Part shown: positions 1 to 8,509 of the stretch, piece after piece
How the letters are laid out: the number at the start of each line of letters is the position of its first letter
Numbering within the stretch: the first letter of the stretch is position 1
Origin: G963668185 sp965237445
GTDB taxonomy: Bacteria > Chloroflexota > Dehalococcoidia > Lucifugimonadales > G963668185
Length of the DNA: 64,000 nucleotides
Reading direction: 5' to 3'
Assembly: GCA_965237445.1 (NCBI GenBank)
Contig: OZ250142.1
Location: forward strand, 1,054,001-1,118,000
Program-made: the position numbers and the translations under genes
Notes under the pieces: model-generated
Seen by the model: only the letters and a program-made list of their open reading frames with translations
Database searches by the model: none
Told to the model about the DNA's origin: nothing

Positions 1-1
1 T

Positions 2-493
2 TCGGGATCGAGCACTTTCAACCTCGTGCCGTTCGCGTCGTCCGGGGTGCAGGACGGGCGCGGCGCCCACCTGCCGTGGCTACAGGCGATGACCGATACG
101 ATCACGACGGCCGCCTGGCAGACGTGGGCGGAGATCAATCACAACGTGGCGGACGAAATGGGGATCAAGGAAGGCGACGTGCTTCGACTGAGCTCTAGAG
201 CCGGTGAGATCCTGGCGCTCGCCTATCCGCATCCCGGCGTGGCGCCGGGCACGGTCTGCGTGCCAATGGGGCAAGGACATACGGCTTACGGACGTTACGC
301 CGAGGGTCGCGGCAGCAATGTGATGGACGCGCTGACGCCGTCGACGGACGCAGACACCGGCGCGCTGGCGTGGGCGGCCACCCGCGTGCGTGTGGAGAAG
401 ACAGGCGACTGGGTCAGGCTGCCCAGGTTCGAGAACACGAAACCCGACCTAGCGACTGACGAGCATCACGACGTGATCAGGATCACGTCCTAG
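2..493 (+). CDS. Molybdopterin oxidoreductase (MopB) family subunit, C-terminal fragment (ActB1-like)
   Basis: The window opens inside this gene, so only about the last 163 residues are visible. They match the C-terminal dinucleotide-binding-like domain of the MopB superfamily: a beta-barrel stretch with GIKEGDVLRLSSRAGE followed by the glycine-rich GQGHTAYGRY segment. In alternative complex III (ACIII), the B1 part of ActB has this fold and sits beside a separate or fused Fe-S part. The next gene is such an Fe-S protein, 54 bases downstream on the same strand, followed by NrfD, DUF3341 and cytochrome c genes, so this is most likely ActB1 of a quinol-oxidising complex. A catalytic molybdoenzyme of the polysulfide/thiosulfate reductase type cannot be excluded, because the cofactor-binding N-terminal half lies outside the window. 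Confidence 0.8.
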   Translation, partial: SGSSTFNLVPFASSGVQDGRGAHLPWLQAMTDTITTAAWQTWAEINHNVADEMGIKEGDVLRLSSRAGEILALAYPHPGVAPGTVCVPMGQGHTAYGRYAEGRGSNVMDALTPSTDADTGALAWAATRVRVEKTGDWVRLPRFENTKPDLATDEHHDVIRITS

Positions 494-547
494 TAACGAA
501 AGGGGTAGCCGCAAGGTCCTGATGGACTGACCGGCAGGAGCGCATAA

Positions 548-1282
548 ATGGGACACAAGTGGGGAATGGTCGTAGACATCGACCGGTGCATCGGTTGCCA
601 GGCCTGCGTTATCGCCTGCCAATCGGAAAACAACGTTCCCATCAACACCGAGGGTCTTTACAACCAGCGCCGCGCCATCCAGTGGATGCGCGTGGAACGC
701 TACTGGGACGGTGAGTTCCCGGACGTAAAGGCAAGGTTCATTCCAATAATGTGCCAGCATTGCGCGGACGCCCCGTGCGAGCCCGTGTGCCCGGTGTTTG
801 CCACTTATCACAATGAGGAGGGCATGAACGTTCAGGTGTACAACCGCTGCATCGGTACGCGGTTCTGTGCCAACAACTGCCCGTATCACGTGAGGTTCTT
901 CAACTTCTGGGAGCCGGAGTGGCCGGACAGCCTCAAGAACCAGCTCAATCCGGACGTTACGGTGCGCAGCCGGGGCATCATGGAGAAGTGCTCGTTCTGC
1001 GTGCAGCGGATCCGAAGGTCGACCCGTGAGGCGAAGCGGGAGGGACGCGAGGTGGAGGACGGCGAACGCTCGCTAAATCCCGCGTGCGTCAATTCCTGCC
1101 CGACGGACGCGCTGACGTTCGGCGATCTGAACAACGAGAACAGCAAGGCGCGTCAGATGATGGACGAGGAGCTTTCGGACGACGGGCGCGGATACCATCT
1201 GTTTGACAAGCTTGGAACGAACCCGAACGTGGTGTATCTGAAGAAGGTCGAAGAGGGAGCCAAGGAAGGAGCACATGCGTAA
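548..1282 (+). CDS. Four-cluster ferredoxin-type Fe-S subunit of ACIII (ActB2-like)
   Basis: A 244-residue soluble electron-transfer subunit. Cysteine groups in order: C14, C17, C20, C24 (CIGCQACVIAC); CQHCADAPCEPVCP near residue 75; CIGTRFCANNCP near residue 104; then CSFC and CVNSCP towards the C-terminus. In the third group the second cysteine is replaced by threonine. This is the pattern expected when one site holds a [3Fe-4S] cluster, as in ActB of ACIII and related complex iron-sulfur molybdoenzymes. It would pass electrons from quinol at the membrane subunits towards the cytochrome c. The stop overlaps the start of the next gene by 8 bases (ATGCGTAA), so the two are translationally coupled. 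An HybA/DmsB-like role in another complex is the alternative. Confidence 0.9.
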   Translation: MGHKWGMVVDIDRCIGCQACVIACQSENNVPINTEGLYNQRRAIQWMRVERYWDGEFPDVKARFIPIMCQHCADAPCEPVCPVFATYHNEEGMNVQVYNRCIGTRFCANNCPYHVRFFNFWEPEWPDSLKNQLNPDVTVRSRGIMEKCSFCVQRIRRSTREAKREGREVEDGERSLNPACVNSCPTDALTFGDLNNENSKARQMMDEELSDDGRGYHLFDKLGTNPNVVYLKKVEEGAKEGAHA

Positions 1283-2696
1283 CGGACCAGGCCCGAACGG
1301 GTCTGCTCGCGGAGCTACGGCCACCTATGCGGGCGTAGGGCGCGACATGATAGCGCGTCACGAGAAAACGGCGCCGGCGTTCAAGGCCGCAGTGGCGATA
1401 TGCGGCGTGCTTGTGATCCTGGGCATTGTCGGCTTCATCCTGAGGCTGACCGACGGCGTGGGCAACATGGCGCTGTGGGGCTACCACGCGGCACTGTTCG
1501 CGTTCATCCTCACCACCTGCCAGGCCGCGCCCATGGCCGCCATCGCACCGCGCATGGCCAAGGCAGAGTGGCGGCGGCCGATCTCACGCACGGCGGAGAT
1601 GTTCACAGCGGTCGGACTGTTCAACCTGCTCCTGTTCATTCCCCTCCTGTGGGTGTTGCCGAGCCTTGAGAACAAGAGACGTTCTCTGTGGTTCTTCGAG
1701 GCCGGCGGAGCGGGTTCCGAGTACGCGAATGTTCCAACGTACTCGCCGCACATCTGGACGGGGCTGGCGCTTCTGGCACTCGTGGTGATCGGCTTAATGA
1801 TGCTCTGGGTCTCGGCCCTGCCGGACCTGGCGGCGCTGCGCGATCATTCTTCTGGCTGGCGACAGCGATGGGGAAGCAGACTTGCGCGGGGATGGTACGG
1901 CACATCCAAACAGTGGCACATGCAGAAGCACCGGCTGGGGATTCTGGGCGCGTTCTACTTCCTCATGCTGGTATTCGTGCACTTCCTGGTGACGGTCGAC
2001 TTCGCAATGACACTAGTTCCAGGCTGGATCGACGCGCTCTACCCGGCGACACATGCCGCGAACGCACTGCAGGCCGGTGCGGCCACGGTAATCGTGACCA
2101 TGTACGTGCTGCACAGGTGGTGCGGATACAAAGACGTAATTACGCTGGAACACTTCTGGGGCCTCGGCAAGCTGATGTTCGCGTTGTCGCTGCTCTGGTT
2201 CTGGTTCTGGTTCTCCAGTTTCATAGTCCTGTGGTATGGCAAGAAGCCCAGCGAGCAGGCAGTAATCGAACTGCTGATGACAGGCCCGTACTGGCCAATT
2301 TTCTTTACAACGTTCCTTCTGAACTTCGTAGTCCCGTTGCTTGTTCTGATGTGGAACACGGTTCGTAAGAGCATAATCGGGCCAACTCTAATCGCATTCG
2401 GCATTCTCGTCGGCACTCTTCTTGACCGGATCAGGCTGTACGTGGGGGCGTACTCCGTGGCTGACCAGTCACATCTCAAGGAGCTGCCCCTGGACGCGAT
2501 TCCTCCAGCCCACACACCGGGGATGGAAGACATCTTCCTAATACTTGGAGTCCTGGGAGGGTCTGTGCTGGTGTACATGTTGGCGACGAGAGTGTTCCCG
2601 GTCATCAACATCTGGGAGCGCAAGGAAGGCTCGATGTACGAGTGGCACAAGCCATTCCACAGGACTGAAGTCAAAGTGCTGGCGAAGCCGGAGTAG
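1275..2696 (+). CDS. NrfD/PsrC-like integral membrane subunit 1 (ActC/ActF family)
   Basis: A 473-residue polytopic protein with about ten hydrophobic helices, starting near residues 36-58 and 66-92 and ending near the C-terminus. It belongs to the NrfD/PsrC family, which forms the quinol-binding membrane part of ACIII and polysulfide reductases. The family-like loop AEWRRPISRTAE after helix 2 is also present, in slightly different form, in the next gene. The start is the ATG at 1275, overlapping the end of the Fe-S gene. Having two adjacent NrfD paralogues matches ACIII, which contains both ActC and ActF; which one this is cannot be told from the sequence alone. Confidence 0.85.
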   Translation: MRNGPGPNGSARGATATYAGVGRDMIARHEKTAPAFKAAVAICGVLVILGIVGFILRLTDGVGNMALWGYHAALFAFILTTCQAAPMAAIAPRMAKAEWRRPISRTAEMFTAVGLFNLLLFIPLLWVLPSLENKRRSLWFFEAGGAGSEYANVPTYSPHIWTGLALLALVVIGLMMLWVSALPDLAALRDHSSGWRQRWGSRLARGWYGTSKQWHMQKHRLGILGAFYFLMLVFVHFLVTVDFAMTLVPGWIDALYPATHAANALQAGAATVIVTMYVLHRWCGYKDVITLEHFWGLGKLMFALSLLWFWFWFSSFIVLWYGKKPSEQAVIELLMTGPYWPIFFTTFLLNFVVPLLVLMWNTVRKSIIGPTLIAFGILVGTLLDRIRLYVGAYSVADQSHLKELPLDAIPPAHTPGMEDIFLILGVLGGSVLVYMLATRVFPVINIWERKEGSMYEWHKPFHRTEVKVLAKPE

Positions 2697-2706
2697 CAGA
2701 AGCCAA

Positions 2707-4083
2707 ATGCAGGAACACGTACAGGTAGACCAAAGGACAATCAACAACGAGCTACTCAACGGGGTGCTCGGATTCCGAAGCTGGTGGATGCCGGCGCTCG
2801 GGATATCGTTGCTCGTCTTCCTAGCAGGCGCTGCGGCGTTCGGCTACATGCTGAACAAGGGAGTGGGCGTAACCGGCCTCAATCGCCCCGTGTTCTGGGG
2901 CTTCTTCATGGTCAACTTCGTGTTCTGGATTGGGATCAGCCACGCAGGGATCATGATCTCAGCCATACTTAGGCTGAACCATGCGGAGTGGCGCCGGCCG
3001 GTGACCAGAGCAGCCGAGGTGCTCACGGTGTTCTCGCTCACGGCCGCACTGATGGCCGCGCCCCTTGTGCACGTGGGCCGGCCCTGGCGCGCAGACCTGT
3101 GGGTGTTCCCGTATGACTTTGCCAGGGGCGTTTGGATCAACATTCGCTCGCCGTTTATCTGGGACCCATCGGCCGTAATGACGTACCTCACCGCAAGCAC
3201 GCTGTTCGTGATGATTGCGCTGCTGCCGGACTTAGCCATCATTCGGGACAGGACCACGGGCTGGGTTAACAAGGTTTACAGCGTGATGTGCCTCGGCTGG
3301 CGCGGCACTCCACGTCAGTGGAAGCTACAGGGCGTGGCCGGGATCCTTCTTTCAGCTCTGGTGCTTCCGGTGTTCGTTTCTGTGCACAGCATCGTGTCCT
3401 GGGACTTTGCAGTCCAGATAGGCGTCGAAGGATGGCACTCAACGATCTTCGCCCCTTACTTCATCATCGGCGCGATCCACTCCGGGGTCGCCGCAGTGGC
3501 AACCGTCATGGTGCTGATGATATGGGGATTCAAGTGGCATAACTACCTGGGCCCCGACCACCTCGACGCGATTGGAAGGCTGCTGATCGTAGTTGCCGTC
3601 ACCTGGTTCTTCTTCTTCTTCCTTGAATGGGTGTTTGCGCTGTACACGCTCGAGGCGCCGGACATCGCGTTAAGGGAACTGCAAGTGTTCCAGTGGCCCT
3701 GGTCAGGGCTGTTCATTCTGTTCCTGATTACGGCGTTCTTCTTCCCGGTCACAGCCTGGCTGTTCCGAAGCGTAAGGCGAAGCCTGTGGCTGATGTTCAT
3801 TACGACAGTCTCAGTCAACGTGGGAATGTGGCTCGAACGGTTCCTGATCATCGTGCCGGGGCTCATGAGAAGGCAGCACATGCTGTTCGACTGGGGTTCA
3901 TACCACCCAAGCATGATCGAGATACTCATGGTGTCGGCCACGTTCGCCTGGGTGTTTATGGGAATGATCCTGTTCTCGAAGGTGTTCCCGCTCATACCGC
4001 TGTTTGACGTCAAGGAGTCGATGGTCTTCCGGGACGAGACAAAGATCGGGCGGCGAACCGTGCCGGCCACAATCAGAGAGTAA
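2707..4083 (+). CDS. NrfD/PsrC-like integral membrane subunit 2 (ActC/ActF family)
   Basis: A 458-residue membrane protein with about ten predicted helices, paralogous to the preceding gene; both carry an AEWRRP loop followed by a charged turn after helix 2. I place the start at the ATG at 2707, ten bases after the previous stop. An open frame continues upstream to 2545 but overlaps the first NrfD gene and encodes hydrophilic, uncharacteristic residues. In ACIII the paired NrfD subunits form the membrane core that oxidises quinol and may take part in energy conversion. It lies between the first NrfD gene and the DUF3341 gene in one tightly packed operon. Confidence 0.85.
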   Translation: MQEHVQVDQRTINNELLNGVLGFRSWWMPALGISLLVFLAGAAAFGYMLNKGVGVTGLNRPVFWGFFMVNFVFWIGISHAGIMISAILRLNHAEWRRPVTRAAEVLTVFSLTAALMAAPLVHVGRPWRADLWVFPYDFARGVWINIRSPFIWDPSAVMTYLTASTLFVMIALLPDLAIIRDRTTGWVNKVYSVMCLGWRGTPRQWKLQGVAGILLSALVLPVFVSVHSIVSWDFAVQIGVEGWHSTIFAPYFIIGAIHSGVAAVATVMVLMIWGFKWHNYLGPDHLDAIGRLLIVVAVTWFFFFFLEWVFALYTLEAPDIALRELQVFQWPWSGLFILFLITAFFFPVTAWLFRSVRRSLWLMFITTVSVNVGMWLERFLIIVPGLMRRQHMLFDWGSYHPSMIEILMVSATFAWVFMGMILFSKVFPLIPLFDVKESMVFRDETKIGRRTVPATIRE

Positions 4084-4093
4084 GGACGGAGCG

Positions 4094-4606
4094 ATGGCAG
4101 AGAGAAGCGTAATCGGTCTGTTTACAGAGGAAGACAAGGCGGCCGACGCAATGGACGCCCTTCGGGAGGCCCAGTTCGAGGAGAACGAGGTAGAGGTACT
4201 GAGCGGCGCTCCGTACCCTGAGGGGACCTTCGGGGAAACGGAGCCCGTGCACAAGCTTTACCGGTTCCCATTGATAGGCGCGGCCTGCGGCTTCATTGTC
4301 GGGCTGCTGCTGACAGCGGGCACGCAGGTTGCGTTTCCATTGGTAGCAGGCGGCAAACCGATCTTCTCCATCCCGCCGATGGCGATAATCATGTATGAAG
4401 GCACCATGCTCGGCGCCATATTGTTCACTGTTGTGGGCATAGTGTTCGAGTCCCGGCTGCCCAGGCTGTTCATGGGAGCCTACGACACTCGCATTACCGA
4501 GGGGTACGTGGGCGTGACGGTTACATCCGGCGAGAACCGCATGGGACAAGCGGAAGAGACGCTCAGAAGTGCAGGGGCCGAAGAGGTCAAGAGGGGCTGG
4601 GAGTAA
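4094..4606 (+). CDS. DUF3341 membrane protein (ActD-like)
   Basis: A 170-residue protein with two transmembrane helices, around residues 57-80 and 98-120, behind a short soluble N-terminal domain that begins AERSVIGLF. This is the DUF3341 arrangement seen in ActD, the small membrane-anchored subunit of ACIII. The start is the ATG at 4094, preceded by AAGGACGGAG as ribosome-binding site; upstream codons in the same frame overlap the previous gene. It lies 10 bases after the second NrfD gene and before the cytochrome c gene, the expected order for this complex. Confidence 0.85.
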   Translation: MAERSVIGLFTEEDKAADAMDALREAQFEENEVEVLSGAPYPEGTFGETEPVHKLYRFPLIGAACGFIVGLLLTAGTQVAFPLVAGGKPIFSIPPMAIIMYEGTMLGAILFTVVGIVFESRLPRLFMGAYDTRITEGYVGVTVTSGENRMGQAEETLRSAGAEEVKRGWE

Positions 4607-4661
4607 GACTACGGTGACCTCTGGCGACTTCAAATCATCGGTGGACAGGCGAGCACGGGCG

Positions 4662-5303
4662 ATGAGTGCGCAATTTCGCTGGCCGGCACTGTCGATCGTG
4701 GTGCTGTTCTTGCTGGTCGCTTCGCTCGCCACTGGCTGCTACAACACAAAAACGGGCGAAACGAACGTTGAGGGCTTCGTCAACATGACGCTACCGGCCT
4801 TCCCACAGCGGGGGGCGCATGCGGTGGTTGTCTTTAGCGAGATGCACTACTCTCCGGCGCTGCGATCGCAGGAAGGGCCACGACTACTTCCCCCACCTGA
4901 CTCGGTGCCCATTACGGGACGAGAGGTATCGTATTCGAACCTCGAAGAGTACGCCGTTCTCACCATGCCATCTGCATACGCTGACCACTATGAGGCCAGC
5001 GAAGCGAAGGAACTGTACAGGGTGAACTGCCTGGTCTGCCACGGCGGGAGCATGACTGGCGACGGCACGATGAAGCAGTTCATGGAGCGGGGGCCCCTCC
5101 CGGCCGACCTAATGGCCGATATCTCAACGGACTCTCAGCCTGGGGAGTTGTTCGCCTTCGTCTCGGAGGGCGGCAGGCAGGGTTACGCTACGGTGTTGAC
5201 CGGAAGGCCGTCGACTTCGCCGATGCCAGCGTTCAAGTCGTTGCTCACAGAGGAGGAGCGCTGGATGCTGGTGACGTACCTGATGGAGATGCAGGGGCGA
5301 TAG
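4662..5303 (+). CDS. Monohaem cytochrome c lipoprotein (ActE-like)
   Basis: About 213 residues. The N-terminus is a lipoprotein signal with lipobox LATGC, so the protein should be anchored on the outer face of the membrane. A single haem motif, CLVCH, follows NCLVCHGGSMTGDG, and a methionine in SPMPAF near the C-terminus is a candidate axial ligand. It fits ActE, the monohaem cytochrome that takes electrons from ACIII to a terminal oxidase. The start is taken at the ATG at 4662 because the signal peptide begins there; the open frame extends further upstream into the DUF3341 gene. It is the last gene of the operon and is convergent with the next gene, 25 bases away. Confidence 0.88.
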   Translation: MSAQFRWPALSIVVLFLLVASLATGCYNTKTGETNVEGFVNMTLPAFPQRGAHAVVVFSEMHYSPALRSQEGPRLLPPPDSVPITGREVSYSNLEEYAVLTMPSAYADHYEASEAKELYRVNCLVCHGGSMTGDGTMKQFMERGPLPADLMADISTDSQPGELFAFVSEGGRQGYATVLTGRPSTSPMPAFKSLLTEEERWMLVTYLMEMQGR

Positions 5304-5328
5304 TACCCCCATAGCCAGCGCTCTTCGC

Positions 5329-6084
5329 TCAGCTAGCAGGGTTTCGTACGCGGATACGGGCAGCGACTTCGTAGCTCAGCACGACATCCTGTTCACTGCA
5401 GTCAAGGATTATGACCCCGCGATAAAGTGCTGCCTCTTTGACAGTTGCAGGCTGTCCTGGAAGAACAGAGTTTCGAACGAAATACTCCAGCAGGGCTTCG
5501 TCATCCTCCGGGACCTTGTCGATCACCAGCTCCTGGCCCTGGCGGGCCTCATCGAGCATGAACATGTTCTTGGGGGCACGGTACCCGCTGCCTGGAATTG
5601 GAGCGCCAAACGGGCACGTTGTTGGGTTGCCCAGCTTTTCCGCGATTCTCTTTTCGAGCTCGGGAGAGATCGCGTGCTCAAGCAGGTGCGCCTCAACGTG
5701 GGCCTTGTGAAGGTCGAGGCCGAGCAGGTCGACTACCAGGCGCTCGGCCAAACGATGCCGCCGGACTATGCTCTCGGCCGCCTTTCGTCCCAGACGCGTG
5801 AGCACGATCTCCTTGGTTGCGGTCACACTGACGAGATTCTCGCGAGCCATGCGGCGGACCATGCCACCGATCGATGCAAGCGACGTGCCAACGCCTTCGC
5901 CCTCGGGCAGGCGCTTTATCTCCTCGGCGAGCTCACTTGCCGTAACTCGAACTGCCAGCTCTTCAAGATGAAAAATCGACAGCAGGTAGTTCTCCGTGGC
6001 CATGGAAAGCCTCGCCCATGGAGCAACGTCTTCCTCTTTGTTCTGCTTTGCCCTGGACATACGCAATTCGTCTGAGGCTAACAT
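5329..6084 (-). CDS. DtxR/MntR-family metal-dependent transcriptional regulator
   Basis: A 251-residue regulator. The N-terminal winged helix (about residues 27-95, beginning MATENYLLSIFHLEE) is followed by the metal-binding and dimerisation helix region RRHRLAERLVVDLLGL, an EAHLLEHAISPELEKRI segment, the family motif CPFGAPIPG, and a C-terminal FeoA/SH3-like domain (about residues 175-250). Such proteins bind Fe2+ or Mn2+ and repress metal uptake genes. No metal transporter lies next to it; it is divergent from a molybdoenzyme subunit gene across 103 bases. An earlier start is unlikely; a later methionine at residue 9 is possible. Confidence 0.9.
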   Translation of the reverse strand: MLASDELRMSRAKQNKEEDVAPWARLSMATENYLLSIFHLEELAVRVTASELAEEIKRLPEGEGVGTSLASIGGMVRRMARENLVSVTATKEIVLTRLGRKAAESIVRRHRLAERLVVDLLGLDLHKAHVEAHLLEHAISPELEKRIAEKLGNPTTCPFGAPIPGSGYRAPKNMFMLDEARQGQELVIDKVPEDDEALLEYFVRNSVLPGQPATVKEAALYRGVIILDCSEQDVVLSYEVAARIRVRNPAS

Positions 6085-6090
6085 GGCCCC

Positions 6091-6159
6091 CTCAGGGCTT
6101 CAACAGAATGTGCGCCGACGGTACCCTGTACGGCCAGCAAGACTTAAGTAAGCCCTCAG
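6091..6159. promoter_or_regulatory. Divergent intergenic inverted repeat, candidate operator
   Basis: The 103-base gap between the DtxR-type regulator and the molybdoenzyme gene holds CTCAGGGCTT (6091-6100) and AAGCCCTCAG (6150-6159). These form an inverted repeat with 9 of 10 matches, separated by 49 bases. It could be an autoregulatory site serving both promoters or an RNA hairpin. No classical DtxR box was recognised, so the assignment is weak. Confidence 0.3.
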
Positions 6160-6187
6160 AGTTAAAGACGAGTGAAAGGAGCGCATT

Positions 6188-8479
6188 TTGGCTGAATTTG
6201 GAACCACAGATGGAGCGCTGCGAGTAATCGGCACCAGGCCCGTGCGTCACGACGGGGCGGACAAGGTCACCGGGCGAGCGCTCTACGGGGCCGATCTGCA
6301 GATCGCCGGTATGCTCCACGGGAAGATACTCAGGAGTCCACACGCCCACGCGCGCATACTCTCGATAGACACTTCGAAGGCCGAGTCCCTGCCCTGGGTG
6401 CATGCGGTTGTTACAGCATCGGACTTTCCACCCACGGCACCAGGGCACATGTCCGATCTTTCGCACTGGAGCAAGGGCCTCTATCCGACCAAGTACCTCA
6501 GGGACAACATCCTGGCGAGCGACAAGGTCCTGTACCAAGGCCACGCAGTTGCGGCTGTTGCCGCGGCGAACCAACACGCCGCTGAGCAGGCCCTAGAATT
6601 GATCGACGTTCAGTATGAGCCTCTTTCCCCGGTGCTCGACTGCCGGGAGGCACTGCGAGACGGGGCACCGATACTTCACGATGACCTGCGAACTTCGACC
6701 CTAGGCGAGGCGCCAGCCGGACCAACGAATCTCGCCGCGCACTTCAAGATGGAAGCGGGCGATGTCGGGAGAGGCTTTGAGGAGGCGACTGCGGTCGTGG
6801 ACCGCGACTTTCACACCGGCACGGTCCACCAGGGGTATATCGAGCCGCATAACACCACTGCACTATGGAACGAGGACGGACGGCTGACCGTGTGGTCGAG
6901 CACGCAGGGTTCGTTCTTTGTGCGGGACTACCTGCAGCTCATTCTAGGCTTGTCAGACTCAGACATCCGGTGCGTCCCGATGGAGATTGGCGGCGGCTTC
7001 GGAGGCAAGTTCGAGCTCTACGGAGAGCCCGTGGCGGCGTTACTGTCGCGGAAGTCAGGCCGACCGGTCAAAGTTGTTATGAGTCGCGGAGAGGAGTTCA
7101 CTTCCACCGGGCCGGCTCCTGGAGGATACGTGCGTATCAAGGTGGGCGCGCGTAGCGACGGCACAATCACGGCCATCGATGCAGATCTGACCTACGAGGC
7201 CGGCGCCTACCCCGGTTCTCCCGTCGCCGGCGGGGCTAATGCGTTGGTCGCCTGTTATGACGTTCCAAACGTACGCATTGAAGGCCGAGACGTAGTGGTC
7301 AACCGTCCGAAGGCGGCAGCATACCGGGCCCCGGGTTATCCCAACGCCGCATTTGCGATGGAGCAGGCCATCGACGAGTTGGCCCGCAAGCTATCCATTG
7401 ACCCGCTGGACATGAGACTGAGGAACGCGGCAGAGGAAGGCACGCGGCGCGCCGACGGAGTTGTTTACCCTCGTATCGGATTCAAAGAGACCATTGAAGC
7501 CATGCGAGATCACCCTCATTACTCCGATACTGTCGCTGGCCGGAACATCGGCAGAGGCGTAGCGGTGGGGATGATGTCGCATGGTGGTGGAAGGTCTTCC
7601 TGCTCGATCAGCGTGAACCCGGACGGAACAGTGGGCCTCGTGGAAGGTTCCACAGACATTGGAGGTACCAGGACTTCTATAGCGATGCAGGCGGCAGAAG
7701 TGCTGGGCATTCCCGCAGAATCTGTGCATCCAGCGGTTGTGGACACGGACTCGATTGGGTTTACGCACGGCACGGGCGGCAGCCGCGTCACCTTCGCCAC
7801 GGGTTTGGCCGCAATTCGAGCCGCGGAGGACGTGCGCGGGCAGATGGTGGAACGCGCCGCCGCACTGTGGGACGTGGACCCGGAATCGTTGACGTACGAG
7901 CATGGGGTGATCAAGTGCGCGGCTGAACCAGAGCTTGCGATGACGTTCCAAGATTTGGCCGGCAGGCTCGGCGAGACCGGCGGTCCCATTGTCGGTGCTT
8001 CGGCAATTGATGTCGTGAAAGGGGCCGGGCATAGCTATGCCGCAGGGAACATTGTGGACGTGGAGGTGGACCCTGAGACTGGGAAAGTGCGCATCCTCAG
8101 ATACACAGTGTTCCAGGACGCAGGCAGAGCAGTCCACCCCGATTACGTAGAGGGCCAGATGCAGGGCGGGACGATTCAGGGAGCCGGATGGGGGCTGAAC
8201 GAGGTGTACGAGTATGACGACAGCGGACGACTCACCAACGGGACGTTCCTAGACTACCGGCTGATGACGACGCTGGACCTGCCGATGATCTCTACGGTAA
8301 TCGTGGAGGTGCCCAGCCCGGGGCATCCGTACGGGGTAAGGGCCGTGGGGGAGGTCAACATCATCCCGCCGGCAGCCGCACTTGCAAACGCGATCTACGA
8401 CGCGGTGGGCGTACGGATGACGGATCTGCCGATGAACTCGACTGCCATAATGGAGGCGATGTCGAAGGACGGTCGATAG
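6188..8479 (+). CDS. Xanthine dehydrogenase/CoxL-family molybdopterin-binding subunit
   Basis: A 763-residue large subunit of a molybdenum hydroxylase. The N-terminal domain begins VRHDGADKVTGRALYGAD. Cofactor-binding segments follow: GGGFGGKFELYGEP, the loop AYRAPGYP (residues 378-385), GGTRTSI, GTGGSRVTF and the C-terminal AVGEVNIIPPAAALANAIYD, where the Glu is the family's catalytic base. The active-site loop is neither the AYRCSFR of form I CO dehydrogenase nor AYRGAGR of form II, so oxidation of a heterocycle or aldehyde is more likely than CO. The start is TTG at 6188 behind GAAAGGAG. No FAD (CoxM) or 2Fe-2S (CoxS) subunit gene is adjacent, which is unusual for a three-subunit enzyme. 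Confidence 0.9.
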   Translation: MAEFGTTDGALRVIGTRPVRHDGADKVTGRALYGADLQIAGMLHGKILRSPHAHARILSIDTSKAESLPWVHAVVTASDFPPTAPGHMSDLSHWSKGLYPTKYLRDNILASDKVLYQGHAVAAVAAANQHAAEQALELIDVQYEPLSPVLDCREALRDGAPILHDDLRTSTLGEAPAGPTNLAAHFKMEAGDVGRGFEEATAVVDRDFHTGTVHQGYIEPHNTTALWNEDGRLTVWSSTQGSFFVRDYLQLILGLSDSDIRCVPMEIGGGFGGKFELYGEPVAALLSRKSGRPVKVVMSRGEEFTSTGPAPGGYVRIKVGARSDGTITAIDADLTYEAGAYPGSPVAGGANALVACYDVPNVRIEGRDVVVNRPKAAAYRAPGYPNAAFAMEQAIDELARKLSIDPLDMRLRNAAEEGTRRADGVVYPRIGFKETIEAMRDHPHYSDTVAGRNIGRGVAVGMMSHGGGRSSCSISVNPDGTVGLVEGSTDIGGTRTSIAMQAAEVLGIPAESVHPAVVDTDSIGFTHGTGGSRVTFATGLAAIRAAEDVRGQMVERAAALWDVDPESLTYEHGVIKCAAEPELAMTFQDLAGRLGETGGPIVGASAIDVVKGAGHSYAAGNIVDVEVDPETGKVRILRYTVFQDAGRAVHPDYVEGQMQGGTIQGAGWGLNEVYEYDDSGRLTNGTFLDYRLMTTLDLPMISTVIVEVPSPGHPYGVRAVGEVNIIPPAAALANAIYDAVGVRMTDLPMNSTAIMEAMSKDGR

Positions 8480-8509
8480 CGCTTCGGGAGCTAGTCGTGG
8501 TGTGCGACA

